DNA from: Neorhizobium sp. SHOUNA12A
GTDB lineage: Bacteria; Pseudomonadota; Alphaproteobacteria; Rhizobiales; Rhizobiaceae
Direction of reading: 5' to 3'
Assembly (NCBI RefSeq): GCF_023006505.1
Contig: NZ_JALBGV010000055.1
Span: 1 to 42,090, forward strand
DNA length: 42,090 bases
Shown here piece by piece: positions 1 to 8,814 of this stretch (within the stretch, counting starts at the first letter, position 1; every line of letters begins with the position of its first letter). The translations under genes and the position numbers were made by a program. A model generated the notes under the pieces. It was not told where the DNA came from. It saw only the letters and a program-made list of their open reading frames with translations, and did not search any database.

Positions 1-120
1 CCCGGACCACTGTTCGGCTGGAACGCCGTGCCGCGCGGCACCGGGCGGATCAGAATCGGCGACGTGGCGACGGTGGTTGGCGAACGGGCGGAGGCCTGGG
101 CGATCAAGCGGCGGGCCTGA
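1..120 (+). CDS. C-terminal end of a MOSC-domain protein (partial)
   Basis: The first 39 codons are open and end in TGA at 118-120; the start lies outside the window. The fragment reads FGWNAVPRGTGRIRIGD followed by a short valine-rich strand and a basic tail. This resembles the last beta strands of MOSC (molybdenum cofactor sulfurase C-terminal) proteins of the YcbX type, where a phrase like 'C.PR.G.IRVGD' is typical. MOSC proteins transfer or handle sulfur for molybdenum enzymes. The assignment rests on about 20 residues, so the family is plausible rather than proven. Confidence 0.5.
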   Translation, partial: PGPLFGWNAVPRGTGRIRIGDVATVVGERAEAWAIKRRA

Positions 121-172
121 CACGACTGACGGAAATTGGTTGGCGGCGGAGGCTCTGGTTTGTCGAGGTGCC

Positions 173-304
173 GCCCCTCATCCGCCTGCCGGCACCTTCT
201 CCCCGCGCGCGGGGAGAAGGACTTTTGCCGCGCCCTCTCCGGTCCCCCTCGCCCCGCGTGCGGGGAGAGGGTCGCCGAGCGTAGCGGAGGCGGGGTGAGG
301 GGCC
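173..304. repeat. RIME-like intergenic palindromic repeat
   Basis: Two strong hairpins lie side by side. One is a perfect palindrome at 195-220 (CCTTCTCCCCGCG and its complement). The other is near-perfect at 246-271, built on CCCTCGCCCCGC. The block is bounded by an inverted pair, CCCCTCATCCGCCT near 175 and AGGCGGGGTGAGGGG near 288. This composition matches the Rhizobium-specific intergenic mosaic elements (RIME) that are dispersed in rhizobial genomes. It lies between the MOSC gene and the end of the MFS gene, where it could act as a bidirectional transcription stop. Confidence 0.75.
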
Positions 305-332
305 GCCTCGCCCAAGAGATCACCTGAGGAGA

Positions 333-1556
333 TCACTCCGCCGGGTTTAATACCCCCGCCGCCGGCACCGCTTGCCGATCCGGCCGGCTCAGCAAGCCAT
401 AACCGGAGAGCATCGTGGTGAGCGCCAGCGCGCCGCCGGCGACGGCGACCCAGAAGCCGTTGGAGGCGCCGTAGGCGTCGATCGTCCAGCCGGCGAGCGA
501 GGAGCCGGCGGCAAAGCCGATGCTCATGCCGGTCATGGCATAGGTGATGCCTTCGGTAACCTGCGAGGAAGGAACGATGCGCTCGATCAGGGTCATGGCG
601 CTGATGAAGGTCGGCGAGATCGCAGCGCCGGCAAGGAAGATGACCGCTGTCAGCCCCCAGAGGCTGCCGACGAAGGGCATGGGCAGCGTGGTGACGGCGG
701 CAACCAGGCTTGCGAAGAGCAGCCGGCGGGCCAGCGACGACTTGAACTTGATGGCGCCGAAGACGATGCCGACCACGAAGGAGCCGGCGGCATAGGCCGA
801 CAGGATATAGCTGGCGGCGCCCTTGTTGCCCATCGCTTCCGAAAACGCGACGACCGAGACTTCCGCCGTGCCGAAAATGATACCCATGCCGGCGCAGAGC
901 ACCACTAGGAACCACATGGCAGGCAACCGCATGACCGAACCGCCGCCTTTCATCCGCTGCGGATCGACCTTCGGTTCGGTCGATTTCTGGACCACGAACA
1001 GTGCCGTGCCGACGGCGAGGAACGCGGCGGAGGCGAGCACGCCGGCTTCCGGGAAGAGCGCGACGCTGAGGCCGATGCCGAAGACCGGGCCGCAGATATA
1101 AACGAGCTCGTCGATGACAGATTCGAAGGCGAAGGCGGTGTGCAGTTCCGGCCGGTCGCGATAGATTTCCGACCAGCGGGCGCGCACCAGCGCCATCATG
1201 CTCGGCATCAGCCCGGCGACGAGGGCGAAGGCAAACAGCGTCCAGATCGGCCAGCGCATCCAGGCAGCGGTCGCAAGACCGATCAGCGCGAGGAAAGTGA
1301 CGAACGTCGTCGGCACCAGCACGGCCGACTGCCCTTTCGCATCCACCCAGCGCGACACTTGCGGGGAAATGAAGGCGTTGGCGAGGGCAAACGTGGCCGA
1401 GACCGCGCCGGCCAGCCAATATTCGCCATGCGTCTGGGAAAGCATGGCGACGAGGCCGATCGTCGTCATCGGCAGCGGCAGCCGCGCCACGAAAGCGGCG
1501 GCGGAAAAACCTTTCGTACCCGGCCTCGCGAATATTTCGCGATAGGGATTGGGCAT
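333..1556 (-). CDS. MFS transporter, probable efflux pump controlled by the adjacent TetR
   Basis: The 407-residue protein has about twelve hydrophobic segments, the size and pattern of a major facilitator superfamily carrier in the inner membrane. A short basic stretch (SRWVDAKGQ, about residues 69-77) occupies the loop between helices 2 and 3, where MFS proteins carry their signature. The ATG at 1556 has a good ribosome binding site (AAGGAG, 7 bases upstream). It is transcribed divergently from a TetR gene, and the shared 122-base intergenic region holds three palindromes. That arrangement is typical of a drug or metabolite exporter repressed by its neighbour. The substrate cannot be told from sequence. 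Confidence 0.85.
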   Translation of the reverse strand: MPNPYREIFARPGTKGFSAAAFVARLPLPMTTIGLVAMLSQTHGEYWLAGAVSATFALANAFISPQVSRWVDAKGQSAVLVPTTFVTFLALIGLATAAWMRWPIWTLFAFALVAGLMPSMMALVRARWSEIYRDRPELHTAFAFESVIDELVYICGPVFGIGLSVALFPEAGVLASAAFLAVGTALFVVQKSTEPKVDPQRMKGGGSVMRLPAMWFLVVLCAGMGIIFGTAEVSVVAFSEAMGNKGAASYILSAYAAGSFVVGIVFGAIKFKSSLARRLLFASLVAAVTTLPMPFVGSLWGLTAVIFLAGAAISPTFISAMTLIERIVPSSQVTEGITYAMTGMSIGFAAGSSLAGWTIDAYGASNGFWVAVAGGALALTTMLSGYGLLSRPDRQAVPAAGVLNPAE

Positions 1557-1590
1557 AACCTGCTCCTTGGGTTATTTTGAATGAGGACTT

Positions 1591-1660
1591 ACATACGCCG
1601 CGTATGTGAGGTAAATAGCCGCATACGTTTCGTATGTCAATTCACATACGGAGCGTATGC
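1591..1660. promoter_or_regulatory. Three TetR operator palindromes, consensus CATACG-N3-CGTATG
   Basis: Three perfect 6+6 dyads with 3-base spacers lie at 1592-1606 (spacer CCG), 1622-1636 (TTT) and 1645-1659 (GAG). The first and second are flanked by further T/A bases. Centre-to-centre spacing is 30 and 23 bases. They fill the region between the divergent MFS and TetR start codons. Identical arms with different spacers are what is expected for repeated sites of one dimeric repressor, here inferred to be the TetR protein starting at 1679, controlling both itself and the MFS gene. Confidence 0.85.
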
Positions 1661-1678
1661 GAATAATTCGGAGTCCGC

Positions 1679-2332
1679 ATGGCTGAGAAGATGGCAGACA
1701 AGATCGTCACCGATATGGCTCCCGGCACGAGCCCGAGGAGCGCCGCCAGGCCGCGCAAGGAAATGATCGCCGAAACGAAGGCCAAGCTGATCGCCGCCGC
1801 AAGGCACGCCTTTGCGCGCCAGGGTTATGCCGAGGCCTCGATGGACGATTTTACCGCCGGTGCCGGGCTGACGCGCGGGGCCCTCTACCACCATTTCGGC
1901 GACAAGAAGGGCCTGCTGATGGCGGTCGTCATGCAGATCGACGCGGAAATATCAAACCGTCTCTGCGAGATCTCGAGCCGGGCCGACAATACCTGGCGCG
2001 GCTTCGTAGACGAATGCGTCGCCTATATCGAAATGTCGCTGGAGCCCGAAATCCAACGGATCATGCTGCTCGACGGCCCGGCGGTGCTCGGCGATCCGTC
2101 GCAATGGCCAAGCCAGAGCGCCTGCATCCGCACCACCACCGCAAGCATCCAGAAACTGATCGACGACGGTACGATCCGCCCCGTCGACGCCGAAGCCACC
2201 GCCCGCCTCGTCAACGGCGCCACCTTGAGTGCCGCACTCTGGATCGCCAGTGCCGAGGACCCGGAGGCGGTGTCGAAGAAGGCGGTGGAGGCGTTTCTGA
2301 CGCTGGTTTCGGGGTTGTTGGTGGAGAGGTGA
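1679..2332 (+). CDS. TetR/AcrR family transcriptional repressor
   Basis: The 217-residue protein has the TetR N-terminal helix-turn-helix at about residues 33-75: TKAKLIAAARHAFARQGY, then MDDFTAGAGLTRGALYHHF, then GDKKGLL. The rest is an all-helical ligand and dimer domain. An N-terminal tail of about 30 residues precedes the domain, so a start further downstream is possible, but ATG 1679 has GGAG five bases upstream. It is divergent from the MFS gene with three shared palindromic sites, so it probably represses the transporter and itself until an inducer binds. Confidence 0.9.
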   Translation: MAEKMADKIVTDMAPGTSPRSAARPRKEMIAETKAKLIAAARHAFARQGYAEASMDDFTAGAGLTRGALYHHFGDKKGLLMAVVMQIDAEISNRLCEISSRADNTWRGFVDECVAYIEMSLEPEIQRIMLLDGPAVLGDPSQWPSQSACIRTTTASIQKLIDDGTIRPVDAEATARLVNGATLSAALWIASAEDPEAVSKKAVEAFLTLVSGLLVER

Positions 2333-2616
2333 GGTGGGTGGGGCGAGTCCAGGCGGTACCGCTAGGCTCGACTTCAGAACTCAAGCCCTCCGAAAATTGC
2401 GGCAGTCGGATTAGGTTGCATCCCCTTCAGCCCAAAGTGGTCGAAGCCGATGGTATTCCGCCAAGTCAGTTCTCAATAAAACGATCCCCATCGGAAAAAA
2501 CTAAGAGGTTATTCGACCTTTTGGATTATCACTTGGCCTTGTCAGGGGTCACCGCTTCATCAGTTACGCCTATGTTTGGGAAGAGCCCCCTTTCAAACGT
2601 ACTTGACGCGCGAGGC

Positions 2617-4821
2617 TCAAGAAACGCAAGGAAAAGGAAGAGGTATGCTGCCCAAGAGAAATTCGCTATCCAGTTCAAGGCCTTCACAGGCCACCTCTCT
2701 AAGTAATAGCAAACGATTCACGTAAATCTTACAGAGCACAATGCTCAAAACGGCTATCGTAATCTGCCCCGCAAGTGGCGCCAACCATCCAGCGAAGCCC
2801 GATAGTTCAACGGCAAAATATCGAACCGCAGAGATCGCCGGCGTCGCCACAGCCGCGCCTAGAAGTACAGAAGCTGCAAACTTCCATTTTTCGCTGAGGA
2901 TCTTACGTACAGCGACGCGCGCCTCATCCTCACTCTGTATTATTGCCAATTTGGCTCGGATATCCGCAAGCTCTGCATCGGTAGACAATTTCGCGGCCTC
3001 AGCACGCTCCTTCTCCGCGAGAGCCGCTATAAGTTGTGCCGAATTTTCCGCCTGCACGGTTTCTAGGCGGGTGACGCCTTGCCTCCGCTCACTCTCCATC
3101 AACTCCTGCACACGAATTAGATGCGACTTAGCGTCATTGGCTTCGCGCGTTTTCTCTGCCAGATGCTCTACAATCGCATCCTTAATAAGTGCAACCTCAC
3201 CCGTCGTATCCTGACTTTCGCCAATCTTAGCGCGCAGAACCTTATTGCCCAGTATGGTGAGTATTGTTTCTTCACCTAGTTCATCGATATTTTCGTACAT
3301 CGATAAGGTTCCCAGAATTTTCTGGGTAGCTTTTTCGTCCTCAATATCGAACTGCTCGAAAAGGAACGGCATCTGCATCAGCGCAAGAATTGTCCTCTCG
3401 AGATTTTCATCAGAAGGAATTACAATCTGCAACGCCTGCACAAGAGATGCAGGATGCACAAGTAACGGTATACCGGATCCGTGCCTTTTGTGATTATCAA
3501 ATGCAATAAAACCAAAGTCTATAGTTACGCAAACCCATTCAGCATCAAAAATTGTGTCACTTATTTCTGGCCTCTTATCGAATATAAAATGCCACAATAC
3601 CATATCGTGCCATATTCTATCGTAAGATTTCTCGCGTTTTCCTGCTACGTTCTTGCTGGCATAAAAAGACTTCTGATCTAACGCGTCGTCGATAGTTGAT
3701 TGGTCGGTTGCATACTTTTTGTCTTCGCCATTCAATACGTGAACACCATAACTATTCAAAATTGCTTTGATGTCATTGAAATACGGATCAAAGTAATCCT
3801 TGGCAGTGATCTTGTATCCGCTTTCGCGGGCCTTCAAAAGAAAGGCCTCGATTACCCCTGAAACATTCGACTTCACCCCGGCAGAAACGATACCAGACGT
3901 AGGCCTAATGCGTTCAGCCACACCTTGATAGTAACTTATCGATCGGTGGAACTCGTCAATGGTGGACGGCAAGACATACATATCGACGGAAAACGGCTTG
4001 GGTACCCGAGATATCAGGTCCTGTAGCATCGATACCGCCTCATTGGAGGGATTGGAATGAAGCTTGAAGAGAGAAAATAAGAAATTGGTATCCAAGACCA
4101 GCCGCAGCCGCCTCTCCTGCCCAGGCTTCGCAAATGCCTTTTCGGTTACGAAGCGGGGGAGGCTGACAGCAGACTGAAAAAAATAACTATTGAGAAGTCT
4201 TAGGATGTACTTTCGGCAATCGCCATCGCTTTTATCCAGGGCGGACAAAATCATTGCTTCGAGTACAATTCTGCGCTCGTCGGTGAATTTTCCGAGAAAG
4301 TCCGAAATAAAAATGTTTTGCCGAACATTGGTATTCGCCCCGGTCATCAATTCATAGGCGCGAGCACCGAACTCCCGAATGAACGGCACGATAAACTCTT
4401 CGTGGAATCCGTCCCAAATCTTTCTTTCCCAATCGTCTCCCGTGGAGACACCTGTGTCTTGCGCAGCTTTCAATACCTTTTTACGAACGTGCGCTTCTAC
4501 GTTTTCGGCTGTTGAGATTGATTTTTCGAGGCTTTCAATCTCCGCCTCAGCCAATTTGAATTTGTCGTTGCCGACTGGGAGTATGGCGTTCAAATCCAGA
4601 AGTTCATTTATCGCAGTTTCCGCTTGCTCCCTCGTCAACTTGTTAAGGCCGAGGTTTTCACGTTCGTTTAATATCATATTGATGTCGGCGGGTTCGCCGA
4701 TCATCCAGATCAGGAACCGGACAGCTTTGCGGATTGCAGTGTTTACCCAGCCGCTTTCATTCAGCTCGATATGATGAACGAGCGCAATAATATCTGGGCC
4801 AACGTTACGACGTCCATTCAT
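2617..4821 (-). CDS. Large PIN-like nuclease domain protein with coiled coil and two C-terminal membrane helices
   Basis: I do not recognise this 734-residue protein as a named family. The first 90 residues look like a winged-helix fold (GWVNTAIRKAVRFLIWM...TREQAETAINELLDLNAILPV). A PIN-like domain follows at about 238-445: LVLDTNFLFSLF (D244), PSTIDEFH (E290), YDRIWHD (D401/D406) and VTIDFGF (D435) supply the acidic set and strand order expected of PIN RNases. A charged coiled coil spans about 550-635, then two hydrophobic helices at about 648-670 and 677-699. The open frame extends upstream to 5076, but ATG 4821 has GGAGG five bases upstream, while upstream ATGs at 4833 and 4869 have none. 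Base composition is clearly A/T-richer than both neighbours, suggesting horizontal acquisition. A role in defence or RNA-level stress response is inference only. Confidence 0.7.
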   Translation of the reverse strand: MNGRRNVGPDIIALVHHIELNESGWVNTAIRKAVRFLIWMIGEPADINMILNERENLGLNKLTREQAETAINELLDLNAILPVGNDKFKLAEAEIESLEKSISTAENVEAHVRKKVLKAAQDTGVSTGDDWERKIWDGFHEEFIVPFIREFGARAYELMTGANTNVRQNIFISDFLGKFTDERRIVLEAMILSALDKSDGDCRKYILRLLNSYFFQSAVSLPRFVTEKAFAKPGQERRLRLVLDTNFLFSLFKLHSNPSNEAVSMLQDLISRVPKPFSVDMYVLPSTIDEFHRSISYYQGVAERIRPTSGIVSAGVKSNVSGVIEAFLLKARESGYKITAKDYFDPYFNDIKAILNSYGVHVLNGEDKKYATDQSTIDDALDQKSFYASKNVAGKREKSYDRIWHDMVLWHFIFDKRPEISDTIFDAEWVCVTIDFGFIAFDNHKRHGSGIPLLVHPASLVQALQIVIPSDENLERTILALMQMPFLFEQFDIEDEKATQKILGTLSMYENIDELGEETILTILGNKVLRAKIGESQDTTGEVALIKDAIVEHLAEKTREANDAKSHLIRVQELMESERRQGVTRLETVQAENSAQLIAALAEKERAEAAKLSTDAELADIRAKLAIIQSEDEARVAVRKILSEKWKFAASVLLGAAVATPAISAVRYFAVELSGFAGWLAPLAGQITIAVLSIVLCKIYVNRLLLLREVACEGLELDSEFLLGSIPLPFPCVS

Positions 4822-5189
4822 CAAAGCCTCCATTCGATGACTGAATATTGCAGTAAATTTCGCAGGCATGATCAATAATCGTCGTGACAGAGCGAAATAT
4901 GCACAGCTACTTTGCAACTCTTGGTTCAAAGTGACAGATACAAGCTGTAGCACGCGTTCGCAGCCACGCCGGGCTTTGTAACGATGATGCTCTTGGCGCA
5001 AAGCGACAACTTTAGCTAAAGCCTCAACTCCACCCCACTCCCCCGCCCCACGCATGGCAGCTATTCGCAAAATCACGTTGTTCGGCCCCTTGCCGAACGA
5101 TCAGAACGGGGTCATCACCATAAGCCGCCCTGCTTCCCATGCGCCGGCCGGATTTCCGTCCGGGCGGCACCCCGAAAGAGACTGCCTTC
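4822..5189. other. Intergenic region between the PIN-like gene and the EamA gene
   Basis: Frames are open here on both strands but none shows family features or a good ribosome binding site. It must hold the promoter of the minus-strand PIN-like gene. The A/T-rich composition fades at about 5020, where a pyrimidine-rich, high-G+C stretch begins; I take this as the approximate edge of the acquired block. No clear attachment-site repeat was found. Confidence 0.4.
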
Positions 5190-6089
5190 ATGACCCCTCG
5201 GTCCACCGGCCTCATCTGCGCCATCGCGGCGGTGACGATCTTTTCGCTGCAGGACGGGATTTCCAAACATCTGGGCAGCGCCTATCCGCCGATCTTCATC
5301 ACGATGATCCGCTACTGGGCATTCGCGGGCTTTGCGTTTGCGCTGGCGAGCCGGTCGTCGGGCGGCGTGAAGGTTGCGGCGAAAGCCGGCCGGCCCTGGC
5401 TGCAGATTGCCCGCGGCGCGCTTCTGGCGGTGCAGATCGTCATCTCGATCTTCTCCTTTTCGCATGTCGGGCTGGCGGCCAGCCACACGATGTTTGCGGC
5501 GACGCCGCTGGTGGTCGCCTGTCTTTCGGTGCCGTTTCTCGGCGAAAAGGTCGGCTGGCGGCGGTGGACGGCGATCGGCGTCGGCTTTATCGGCATCCTT
5601 CTGATCGTCAACCCGCTCAACGCCACCTTCGACGCCAGGATCGTCATTCCGATGGTCGCGACGCTGATGTTCGGGCTCTATTCCGTCATGACCCGGCTTG
5701 CCAGCCGCACCGACACGTCCGAAACGGCCTTTTTCTATACCGGCGTCGTCGGCGCGGTGACGATCACCTTTGTCGGTCCGTTCTACTGGACCCAGGTCAC
5801 GCCTGTCGACTGGCTGTGGATGGTGGTGCTCTGCATCACCGGCATGAGCGGGCATTACCTTCTCATCCGCGCCTTCAACCTGCTCGATGCGGTGGTCGTG
5901 CAGCCGATGACCTATATCCAGTCGGTGCTGGTCTGCCTGATCGGCGTCTTCGTGTTCGGCGAGGTGATGACCGCCAACATGATCCTCGGCGTCGCAATCG
6001 TCATCGGCGCCGGCATTTTTACCATCTGGCGCGAGGCCCGGCTCGGGCGCGCGACCCCGCCGGCGATCGATCCGCCGGGCACGCCGTAA
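5190..6089 (+). CDS. EamA/DMT-family transporter
   Basis: The protein has 299 residues from ATG 5190 and ten predicted hydrophobic segments arranged as two EamA repeats. The first begins GLICAIAAVTIFSLQDGISKHL and ends near IGILLIVNPL. The second runs from VIPMVATLMFGLYSVMTRLASR to FGEVMTANMILGVAIVIGAGIFTI. Drug/metabolite transporters of this type export amino acids, metabolites or drugs across the inner membrane. The frame is open back to 5139, but residues before MTPRSTGL are polar and unlike the family, and 5190 is preceded by a weak GAAAGAGA. Substrate unknown. Confidence 0.85.
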   Translation: MTPRSTGLICAIAAVTIFSLQDGISKHLGSAYPPIFITMIRYWAFAGFAFALASRSSGGVKVAAKAGRPWLQIARGALLAVQIVISIFSFSHVGLAASHTMFAATPLVVACLSVPFLGEKVGWRRWTAIGVGFIGILLIVNPLNATFDARIVIPMVATLMFGLYSVMTRLASRTDTSETAFFYTGVVGAVTITFVGPFYWTQVTPVDWLWMVVLCITGMSGHYLLIRAFNLLDAVVVQPMTYIQSVLVCLIGVFVFGEVMTANMILGVAIVIGAGIFTIWREARLGRATPPAIDPPGTP

Positions 6090-6192
6090 GGGGCGTACCA
6101 TCAATCCCGGTGATGGATTGATTGAGCAAAAGTTGTTTTAACACCGCAAGCGCACGCGGTATGTTTTGCCCCTTGTGTTCGAGGAGGTCCGC

Positions 6193-7452
6193 ATGCCCAC
6201 GTCTGCATCGCCATCCGTGCGCCCCTCGGGGCAGAGGCCGGCTTCCATGCCCTGGCTGATCATCGTCGCCGGTGCCCTGATCGCCATGCTGACCTTCGGC
6301 CCGCGCTCGGCCATGGGTTTCTTCCAGCTGCCGATGCTCCACGATACCGGCTGGGACCGCTCCACCTTCGCGCTCGCCATGGCGATCCAGAACCTTGCCT
6401 GGGGGCTCGGCCAGCCATTGTTTGGGGCGCTTGCCGACAAATACGGCACCGGGCGGGTGCTGACCCTTTCCGGCCTGCTCTACGCCTGCGGCCTGATCCT
6501 GATGTCGACTGCCCATTCGGTCCCGGTGCTCTATCTCAGCGGCGGCGTGATGGTCGGGCTTGCGGTCGGTGCCGGCTCGTTCGGCACCATCCTGTCGGCC
6601 TTTGCCCGCAACGTGACGCCCGAACAGCGGTCGGTCGCCTTCGGCATCGGCACGGCTGCGGGTTCGGCCGGCATGTTCCTGTTTGCGCCGTTGAGCCAGG
6701 CGCTGATCAGCACCTACGGCTGGTCGGACAGCCTCGTCTACATCGCCTTGCTGATGCTGCTGGTGCCGGTGCTCGCCTATCCCCTGCGCGGCAATTCCAG
6801 CTCCGGCACCCAGTCGCAGTCCGAGATCAAGCAGACCGTCGGAGAGGCGCTACGCGAGGCCTTCGGCCACCAGAGCTATCTTCTCCTGACCTCCGGCTTT
6901 TTCGTCTGCGGTTTCCAGGTGGCGTTCATCACCGCGCATTTCCCCGCCTATCTCGGCGATATCGGCATCGCACCCGCTTACGCGGTGATCGCCATGGCGC
7001 TGATCGGCTTCTTCAACATCATCGGCTCGTTCGGCGCAGGCATGATCGGCCAACGTTATTCAAAACCCTATTTCCTCGCCTATATCTATGTCGCCCGGTC
7101 GATCGCGGTCACCGCCTTCCTCCTCCTGCCCCAGACGCCCGCCTCGGTGATCGTGTTTGCGATCGTCATGGGGCTTTTGTGGCTTTCCACCGTGCCGCCG
7201 ACCAACGGGCTCGTCGCCATCATGTTCGGTACGCGCCATCTAGGGCTCTTGGGAGGCATCGTTTTCCTGTCGCACCAGGTCGGCTCGTTCCTCGGCGTGT
7301 GGATGGGCGGTTATCTCTACGACCGATTCGGCTCGTATGATCCGGTCTGGTGGCTCGGCGTGGCACTCGGCATCTTCGCCGCGATCGTGCACTGGCCGAT
7401 CCAGGAAAAGCCGGTCGACCGCGGCTTGTTGCGGCCGCAGCCTGCGGAGTAA
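6193..7452 (+). CDS. MFS transporter (monocarboxylate/oxalate-formate porter-like)
   Basis: The 419-residue protein has twelve hydrophobic segments. The N-terminus (MPWLIIVAGALIAMLTFGPRSAMGFFQLPM) and the first loop motif (GQPLFGALADKYGTGRVL, the MFS A-motif with its G-D-R/K pattern) place it in the major facilitator superfamily. The overall pattern resembles the monocarboxylate or oxalate:formate antiporter branch. ATG 6193 was chosen over an upstream in-frame ATG at 6166 because GAGGAGG lies 5-6 bases before it. It starts about 100 bases after the EamA gene on the same strand. The transported compound is unknown. Confidence 0.85.
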   Translation: MPTSASPSVRPSGQRPASMPWLIIVAGALIAMLTFGPRSAMGFFQLPMLHDTGWDRSTFALAMAIQNLAWGLGQPLFGALADKYGTGRVLTLSGLLYACGLILMSTAHSVPVLYLSGGVMVGLAVGAGSFGTILSAFARNVTPEQRSVAFGIGTAAGSAGMFLFAPLSQALISTYGWSDSLVYIALLMLLVPVLAYPLRGNSSSGTQSQSEIKQTVGEALREAFGHQSYLLLTSGFFVCGFQVAFITAHFPAYLGDIGIAPAYAVIAMALIGFFNIIGSFGAGMIGQRYSKPYFLAYIYVARSIAVTAFLLLPQTPASVIVFAIVMGLLWLSTVPPTNGLVAIMFGTRHLGLLGGIVFLSHQVGSFLGVWMGGYLYDRFGSYDPVWWLGVALGIFAAIVHWPIQEKPVDRGLLRPQPAE

Positions 7453-7471
7453 CGCGGCTTCTTGCAGACGG

Positions 7472-7846
7472 TCACTCGAGCGCCGGCACCCAGGAATGCC
7501 GGTGCTGGTCGTAGACGGCCTGCGAGGGTGCCGGGAAGCCGGGATCGGCGAACGAGCCAACGCCGACCGCGATCACGTCGGGCCTGCGCTGCGGCTCCCA
7601 GAACACAGTCGAACCGCAGTTCGGACAGAAATGCAGGTTGACCGCAAAGCCGCTGTCCCCCAGGCGGGCATAGGCGGTGCTTCCCCCCTCGATGCGCACC
7701 TGGGCGCGGTCGAAGAAGGCGCCGATGCCATAGGTGCTGCCGGTCCGTTTCTGGCATTCGAGGCAATGGCAGAGCGAGACCTTGACCGACTCTCCTTTAC
7801 AGATGGCCCGCAATTTGCCGCAGGCGCAGGTGGCTATCCGCTCCAT
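7472..7846 (-). CDS. GFA-family zinc-binding protein
   Basis: The 124-residue protein shows the cysteine pattern of the GFA (glutathione-dependent formaldehyde-activating enzyme/centromere protein V) family: CACGKLRAIC near the start, then LCHCLECQKRTGS, then HFCPNCGSTVFW. These cysteines bind two zinc ions. Most members have no proven enzymatic role, so 'formaldehyde-activating' should not be read as function. ATG 7846 has AAGGAGG just upstream. It lies 28 bases downstream of recO on the same strand and may be co-transcribed with it. Confidence 0.85.
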   Translation of the reverse strand: MERIATCACGKLRAICKGESVKVSLCHCLECQKRTGSTYGIGAFFDRAQVRIEGGSTAYARLGDSGFAVNLHFCPNCGSTVFWEPQRRPDVIAVGVGSFADPGFPAPSQAVYDQHRHSWVPALE

Positions 7847-7874
7847 GGGTTCCTCCTTCAGCTGGATTTCTCGT

Positions 7875-8627
7875 TCAACCGGTCTGGCGTTCCGTATCCT
7901 TCGAAAGCGCCTTCAGCGCCGCCTGGACGAAACCGTCACGGGCGGCGTTTTCCGTCAGGCCGCGGGGTTCGTAGACGTGGCGATGCAGGAAATAGCCGGT
8001 GAGCCGGAAGGCCTCCGCCATGCTGTCGCGGTCGGCGGCCGAAGCGGCGCCTTCGCTCAAGAACCCCGGCAGGGCCAGCATCCGGTCGGCATAGGGCATG
8101 CCTGCCTCGCGGGAAACGGCGCGGCCGGTTTTCGGCGAGACGTAAACGAGGTTTTCGCGTCCGCCGGTCGCCGCGCATTCGGTGAGGTCGAGGCCGAAAC
8201 CAAGGTCGTTCAACACCGCGAGCTCGAAACGCACGAAAAGTTCGCCAGCATCGGAGGGGTCGTCGAAGGCGTCGAGGATGATGTCCAGCGCTTCGAAGAG
8301 ATGCGGATGCGGATCACGCTCCGGCAGCAGGCGCAGCAGCGCGCCCATCGCCTGGACGCCGTAGACCGCGGTCGCCGTCTCCATCAGCTTGGCGGCGCGC
8401 AGGCGGATCGGTTCCAGCTTGAACTCGCCGAGATGTTCGTCGAGCCGCGCGCGCCAGACGGCCTCCACCCGGTTTCCGGCCTGCAGCACCGGCTGCATCA
8501 CCCGCGAGCGGCCAGAGCGGACGAGGCCGAGATGCCGGCCGCGGTCACGGGTCATCAGCTCGGCGATGACGCTCGTCTCGCCGTGGCGCTTGACGCCTAT
8601 GATGATCGCTTCGTCCTGCCACTGCAT
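7875..8627 (-). CDS. recO: DNA repair protein RecO
   Basis: RecO binds DNA and SSB and helps load RecA in the RecFOR gap-repair pathway. The 250-residue protein begins MQWQDEAIIIGVKRHGETS, the usual alphaproteobacterial RecO opening of the N-terminal OB fold. It continues through a helical middle (GALLRLLPERDPHPHLFEAL) to the segment LNDLGFGLDLTECAATG typical of the family. The open frame continues upstream to 8663, but those 12 residues are not part of the family, so ATG 8627 is preferred. In many bacteria recO follows era; here it is separated from era by two small unrelated genes. Confidence 0.93.
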   Translation of the reverse strand: MQWQDEAIIIGVKRHGETSVIAELMTRDRGRHLGLVRSGRSRVMQPVLQAGNRVEAVWRARLDEHLGEFKLEPIRLRAAKLMETATAVYGVQAMGALLRLLPERDPHPHLFEALDIILDAFDDPSDAGELFVRFELAVLNDLGFGLDLTECAATGGRENLVYVSPKTGRAVSREAGMPYADRMLALPGFLSEGAASAADRDSMAEAFRLTGYFLHRHVYEPRGLTENAARDGFVQAALKALSKDTERQTG

Positions 8628-8814
8628 GTATCTGTTCAAGATCCTTCCGAGCCGATTCAACAATAGAGCATAAGTCCTTCGGACTGAATCGGTTTCTGCT
8701 TTCCCCGGTCGACGGCAAAGATGCAGGTGTCCATGGGCTTGCCTGGAACAAATCGGCCTCCATTTGGATTCCTGTGCGAAATTCGCACGTCAAATACGAC
8801 CCTTGGGAGTCTCC

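Noticed and set aside
2330..5045. G-rich stretch near 2330 and its C-rich counterpart near 5025 as inverted terminal repeats of the A/T-rich block
   Set aside because: Only low-complexity purine/pyrimidine runs match; no specific arm longer than a few bases aligns.
5054..6121. Long plus-strand frame overlapping the EamA gene, and its minus-strand counterpart
   Set aside because: Composition is Arg/His/Asp-rich as expected of shadow frames; the EamA frame has clear membrane repeats.
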